From: Diphasiastrum complanatum
Taxonomy: Eukaryota > Streptophyta > Lycopodiopsida > Lycopodiales > Lycopodiaceae
Length of the DNA stretch: 64,000 nucleotides
Assembly (NCBI GenBank): GCA_029204225.1
Contig: CM055108.1
Coordinates: 3,273,547 to 3,337,546, forward strand
Reading direction: 5' to 3'
Within the stretch, counting starts at the first letter, position 1; each line of letters opens with the position of its first letter. The position numbers and the translations under genes were made by a program. Of the stretch, positions 59,500-64,000 are shown one piece after another. The notes under the pieces are model-generated. The model did not search any database. It worked only from the letters and a program-made list of their open reading frames with translations, and was not told where the DNA came from.

Positions 59500-60040
59500 C
59501 TTTCATGTGCACTACTTTTTCAGATTTAGTAGAGGCTGTCCAGCGCCCTACTAACCCATCACTTTCATCAATTTTTTTAGCAGATTTCCATCGTTTTTTC
59601 AGATTTAGTAGATGCTGTCCAGCGCCCTACTAACCCATCACTTTTGTCGATTTTTTCATCAGATTTCTATCATTTTTCCAGATTTGGTAGAGGCTGGCCA
59701 GCGCCCTACTACCTTGTCACTTTCGTCGATTTTCTCCACCGATTTGCTGCCCATTTCGTGGCTTGATGGGAGGCTGTCCAGGGCCCTACTTCATCACCAT
59801 TTTCAGCGGTTTTTTCCATTTTTTTTCAGGTTATGTGCAGATTTTGGTAGCTGCTGCCCAGCGCCCTACTACCTTGCCATCTTCGACGGATTTCTCCATC
59901 GATTTGCTGTCCATTTTGTTGATTGTTTGGAGGCTGTCCAGCGCCCTACTTCATCACCATTTTCAGCGGTTTTTCCATCATTTTGTAGGACATTTGTGGA
60001 TCTTACTAGCTGCTGCCCAGCACCCATTTTCAGCTTGGAT
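59500..60040 (+). repeat. 80-bp leader repeat array, seven units
   Basis: The phrase GGCTGTCCAGCGCCCTACT (variants GATGCTGTCC, AGCTGCTGCCCAGC) recurs at about 59533, 59613, 59692, 59772, 59851, 59931 and 60010, a steady period near 80 bp. Between them lie variants of TCACTTTCGTCGATTTTTTC and ATTTTCAGCGGTTTTT. The array is related to the three repeats in the leader of chromovirus III. The long + frame over it (59612-60706) is open but has no protein motif. Confidence 0.85.
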
Positions 60041-60044
60041 CTTC

Positions 60045-60046
<2 letters not shown>

Positions 60047-60089
<43 letters not shown>
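60047..60089. repeat. (CT)n tract at the start of LINE H
   Basis: About 43 bp of CT with one GT, ending CTCCACC just before ATG 60094. It may be the pre-existing insertion target, or part of the LINE 5' UTR. Confidence 0.9.
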
Positions 60090-60093
60090 CACC

Positions 60094-61578
60094 ATGGCCG
60101 CCCCTCCTCCTCCTCGCGCCCCTGCTCATAGATCAGCACAATCCCCAGCCACCTCCTCACTCACCTCCCTCGCTCACCACTCGCCTCCCCTCGCTGCCCC
60201 TTCCCCTAACCCCCTCGCTGCTGCTTCTCCTTCCCTCACTGCTCCTTCTCCTTCTCCTTCCCTCGCTGCCCCTTCCTGTAACCTCCTCGCTGCTCCTTCT
60301 TCCCCCCTCGTTGCTGCTCCTTCCCCCCTCGCTGTCCCTTCCCTCGCTGCTGCTCCTTCCCTCGCTGCCCCTTCCCTCGATGCTCCTTCTTGCCCCCTCG
60401 CTGCCCCTTCCCTCGCTGCTCCTTCCCTCGCTGCTCCTTCCCGATGCTCCTTCTTGCCCCCTCGCTACCCCTTCCCTCGCTGCTCCTTCCCCTAACCCCC
60501 TCGCTGTTCCTTCCCCTTCCCCGCTCGCTGCTCCATCCCCCCCCCTCGCTAACCTCCCTGATCTCCTAGCTGCCACCCCCTCACCCATCCTCCTCGCTGA
60601 CCCCTCCTTGTCACCCCCCTCACCTCACCCCCTCGCTGATCTCTCACCTCACCCCATTGTCATTCCAGCCCCCCCCCCTCGCTGCCACTTCACCTCACCC
60701 CCTTGATGACCCATCTCCCTCTCCTACTACAACTCTCACCCCCCTCTCTGATGGATGCTCCCCTGATTAAGCTCCTCTTATGTCTTCTGACCCTATTCTT
60801 CCCACAACGATCATTGCTCACTCTTCCTCCTTCACGGCACCACAGTCTATAGCCAATATTCCGTATACGCCTTCTAATTCAATTGAACTTTTTTCATCTT
60901 GGCAGATTGATCAATTCAAGGCAGATTTCCAATTTTTGCGGTATGAAATTTCACAGCTGAAAGGAACGGTTACTTCTTTGGTCAACGAGAAGAAGCTATT
61001 GCAGTCCAAGGTTGCCTCACTCGATCCATCGGAATCAAACAGGCCGCAACTTCGGAATCCACCACCAACATGCTACGGGAGCTAGAAACCAAGATTAAGA
61101 AGCAACACGAAGAGGCCCTTTCTTGGGCATCAGTTTTGAAAAAGGGCACCAAACCCAGCGCTCCCATCTCCTCAGTTATCTCCGCCACCATCTCGGAAGA
61201 GAAATCTCGAGACCAAAAATCCCACAATATTAGAGTTCGTGGAGTTCTAGATACACAGGATGCATTGGCTGAAGCTAAACGCTTTCTCGACATCACTCTC
61301 GGGCACAGGACAGAGGGGTTAGACACCGCATGGAGGACCACTAGAGATGCAGCCACACTCATTCTTCGTTTCACCTCTCTTGAGAGCCGTCGAGATGCTT
61401 TGCGGTGCAGAGCTAAGCTACGTGGTACCACTATCTAAATGGACGACGGCCTCACATATATCCAGGTAGAGGAGAGGCGTAAGGCCTTTCAGGCAGCCCG
61501 TGAGTTTGGCAGACGAGTCATTTACCGAGATGGACGAGTGCGTTTTCTTGACAGCGCACCTAGCAGCTCCCATTGCTA
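60094..61578 (+). pseudogene. LINE H ORF1 (RNA-binding protein)
   Basis: ATG 60094 has a strong context (CCACCATGG). The first part is Ala/Pro/Ser-rich, encoded by a C-rich minisatellite built on CCTTCCCTCGCTGCTCC (60190-60560); it shifts frame twice and has a stop near 60768. A coiled-coil region follows (60780-61085: FLRYEISQLKGTVTSLVNEK), a shift, then MLRELETKIKKQHEEALSWA. The RRM-like part includes NIRVRGVLDTQDALAEAKRF and ATLILRFTSLESRRDALRCR. The C-terminal domain LRGTTI, TAA (61436), MDDGLTYIQVEERRKAFQAA, REFGRRVIYRDGRVRF matches L1-type ORF1 proteins, so TAA replaces a sense codon. ORF1 proteins bind the element's RNA. Confidence 0.75.
60190..60560 (+). repeat. C-rich minisatellite within LINE H ORF1
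   Basis: Imperfect tandem copies of about 17 bp, CCTTCCCTCGCTGCTCC and variants, strongly pyrimidine-biased. All three + frames are open through much of it, which lets length changes shift frame without an immediate stop. Confidence 0.85.
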
Positions 61579-64000
61579 GGGATTTGGGGTCCCCGGGTTC
61601 GGGAGTGCCCCGGGGCCCCACCCACACCATCTCCGGATTGGAGTATGGAACTGTGATGGTTTACACTCATCCTCCATTGCTGGCGACTTGATCGATTTTA
61701 TCACTGATAGGGATTTGCTGCTCTTTATGGAGACTCATGAGAGTCAGGAGAGAGGATTACTTATTTTTCCAGGATACAGATGGGATTCCGTGTACAGACT
61801 TGAGACTAGATCAGCTAGTGGTCGTGGATCCGGAGGTGTTGCATGTTTATACAGAGAGTCTCTTCATCCGAGCATTGAGTTCATCAGACACGACGAGCAT
61901 GCACGGTATATATGGATTCATATTACTGGGCAGGATATTGGGTTGGACAGGGACCTCTTTGTGGCGGCCTGTTATTTTCCTCCAGAGTCTTCGTCCTTTG
62001 CTGAGGGCACAGGTTCACCCTACCTTGATTTATCGCATGATATTATTAGATTCGCAGAGCGGGGGCATATTCTCCTCACTGGAGATTTTAATGCCCGAAC
62101 CTCTTCACGACAGTCAAAGTTCTATGACATCACCGACCAGCTTCGTGTTCATGCCCTTGACAGCGATGATATGGGAGTTACCAGGATTTCAGAGGACAGC
62201 TTGGGACCTACTACCCCTTACGGTGAGCATTTATTGCAGTTTGGAGAGGCCCATGAGTTAGCCATTTACAATGGCCTAACTTGTTGGCCAAAATCTGGCA
62301 GTTGTACTTGTCACCCTCACAGTGGTGGACATAGTGTTGTGGATTATCTCATGGGATCACCATCTTCCATACCTCTCATCTCTGATTTTCATGTATCTCC
62401 CACCACTCTCTCTGATCATTCCTTTCTCTCCTTCACTATCGGCCGCCTCCCACCTCCCCAGCCATCCTCACACCCCCTGCTTACACGGGCACCCAGGTAT
62501 ACATTCAGTTCTCTCTTTACACCAGTTTACCAGGAGTTCCTAACCTCATTGCTCCATTCCTTCCCTCGCGATAGTACAGTCGAGACTCAAGCTGCCTTTC
62601 TTAGCACTTCTCTTCATACCGTTGCTTCCCTTGCTTTTCCATCTAAACCCCATAAAAGCAAAGGCACCCGCTCCTCATCGATACAACCCCCACACCCCCC
62701 GTGGTATGATGCTGAATGTCGCTCTCTTTGTCAGCTTGTCACCCATGCCCGCACTCACGATCCTCATCTCCTCCACTCCGCCAGGCGCTCTTACCATCGC
62801 ACACTCCGCCGAAAAAAGCGTATATATGATGACTCCGAAGGAACGCGTCTTGTTGAACTTATCTTCAGTTCCTCTTCAGGCGCCTTTTGGCGTGAGTTTA
62901 TCCCTCGTGCTCCACCACCCCTCCTGGATGACCTTCGCATATGGACCGAATACGCTACCAAACTATATACCATACCCACTGACGCACCCATCTCTATCTC
63001 CCCACGCCCCTCTGAGTTCACCTTCTTCACATCTGACATGGTACTTACGGCCATCAAGAGAATGAAGTTCCATAAAGCAAGGGATATCGAAGACCTTGAA
63101 TCTGAACTCCTAACCCATGCTTTCGACCTCCTTGCTCCCACTCTAGCCACTCTCCTCAATTCCGCCGTTGTCTCTGGTTTCCCCTCATCCTGGTGCACCA
63201 ACATCATCCACCCTATTCATAAAAATGGTGATCCCATGATTCCTGGTAATTACTGCACCATCATGATCGGACATGTTCTCACGAAGTTCTATGGTACCAT
63301 ACTCCAGTCTGCAGTGAGTTCAGAGGCGGAAGCTCGGAGATTACATGCATTGGGGCAGGTAGGTTTCCGATCTCATTATTCTACCACTGACCATATTTTT
63401 ACACTTCGAGCCTTGATCGAGGAAGCTAAGTACAAGAAAGAGAGGGTTTACTGCTGCTTTGTAGATTTCAGGAAGGCCTTCGATTCTGTACCACGCTCCC
63501 TGCTCATTCAGAGACTTCGTGACCTTGGTTTCTCCACAGATATTGTTTTAGCAGTGATGGCGCTTTAAGAGAAGGTCTTGGGATGTTTGCGACATAGTAG
63601 TGGCTTATCTGATCACATTTGGAGCACCATTGGGGTGAAACAGTGGTGCTCTCTTTCACTGGTTCTCTTTGGATTGTATATTGATGAGTTAGAGCGAGTC
63701 ATCTCACAGTGTGGCGGGGGTGGCTGTAGACTTGGCACCATTCTGATTGCTATTCTCCTTTATGCGGATGATGTAGTACTAGTATCCCCGACCAGAGAGC
63801 GTTTGCAGAGGCAGCTGGATTGTTTATAGGGATTTTGTACCAGATGGGGGTTGGGGGTGAACACTGCGAAGACCAAGGTTATGGTCTTCGACACTTCTCG
63901 AGCCTTCATGCAGCGCCAGGAGCTCATCCTAGATGGATAGGCCTTAGAGGTAGTTTCCTCTTATACCTATTTGGGGATACTCTTCTCTGGTCCTACCTTC
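61579..64000 (+). pseudogene. LINE H ORF2 (endonuclease and reverse transcriptase), runs off the window
   Basis: Same frame as the end of ORF1, after TAG at about 61576. Endonuclease: LRIGVWNCDGLHSS with Asn, LLFMETHES with Glu (61727), ILLTGDFNARTSS (62081), GHSVVDYLMGS and LSDHSFLSF (62411); all catalytic residues are seen. RT: NYCTIMIGHVLTKFYGTILQ, GQVGFRSHYSTTDHIFTL, RVYCCFVDFRKAFDSVPRS (63450-63500), GVKQWCSLSLVLFGLYIDEL (QG to QW), LLYADDVVLVS with intact YADD (63761). The frame is open for 626 codons from 61688, then has TAA 63566, TAG 63827 and TAG 63938. The C-terminal zinc-binding part lies outside. It is the least damaged LINE of the family here. Confidence 0.93.

Noticed and set aside
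59612-60706. 364-codon frame as gag of element IV
   Set aside because: It crosses the 80-bp leader repeats, a CT tract and the LINE minisatellite; no capsid motif is present.

Overview
The window looks like repeat-packed nuclear DNA of a land plant. Its retroelements carry initiator-Met-tRNA primer sites, Copia, chromodomain-Gypsy and Athila/Tat-like elements, hAT transposases and plant-style introns. The large introns and old mixed repeats would suit a fern or another large plant genome, but this is inference and no species can be read from the sequence. Nearly all of the DNA is transposon-derived, and no transposon gene here is fully open.

One host gene can be traced on the + strand. Four short phase-compatible exons (24008-24113, 29640-29703, 29978-30023, 58771-58898) encode a peptide that resembles the N-terminus of PIG-W/GWT1, the ER inositol acyltransferase of GPI-anchor synthesis. 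If the assignment holds, the intron between the third and fourth coding exons is 28.7 kb and is filled with elements. The next intron runs out of the window.

Layout. 1-6.3 kb: microsatellites, a Copia-type LTR, an 818-bp tandem duplication, a second LTR end with primer site, and a minus-strand Copia RT scrap. 7.4-10.8 kb: Gypsy gag-protease (+) joined to a Gypsy integrase (-). 11.2-11.5 kb: three related hairpin repeats. 12.1-12.8 kb: an unrecognised broken coding region. 13.4-17.6 kb: LTR/primer-site modules, a Copia gag-protease-pre-integrase stretch (+) and a Copia gag end (-). 17.7-20.7 kb: a deleted Athila/Tat-like Gypsy. 20.8-24 kb: a GC-rich patch, the presumed 5' end of the PIG-W-like gene and a hAT remnant. 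24.1-29.6 kb (intron): two opposed LINE copies, a Copia 3' half fused to LINE sequence, and a minus-strand Copia 5' part. 30-58.8 kb (giant intron): Gypsy fragments on both strands, a Gypsy with 5' LTR cut off in its integrase, a seven-exon minus-strand hAT gene, a LINE with 5' inversion, a complete but decayed chromovirus with two LTRs (43436-49302), and a head-to-tail row of five LINE copies ending in CT-rich tails. 59.1-64 kb: a second chromovirus-like LTR with an 80-bp leader repeat array, then a nearly full-length LINE (ORF1 and ORF2) leaving the window.

The observations most worth following are: the PIG-W-like gene with its giant intron; the same-orientation LINE row separated by (CT)n tracts; a LINE 3'-end stem-loop whose base pairs differ compensatorily between two subfamilies; LTRs that begin AGTTA and end TAACT instead of TG...CA; and an 80-bp leader repeat shared by two Gypsy elements.
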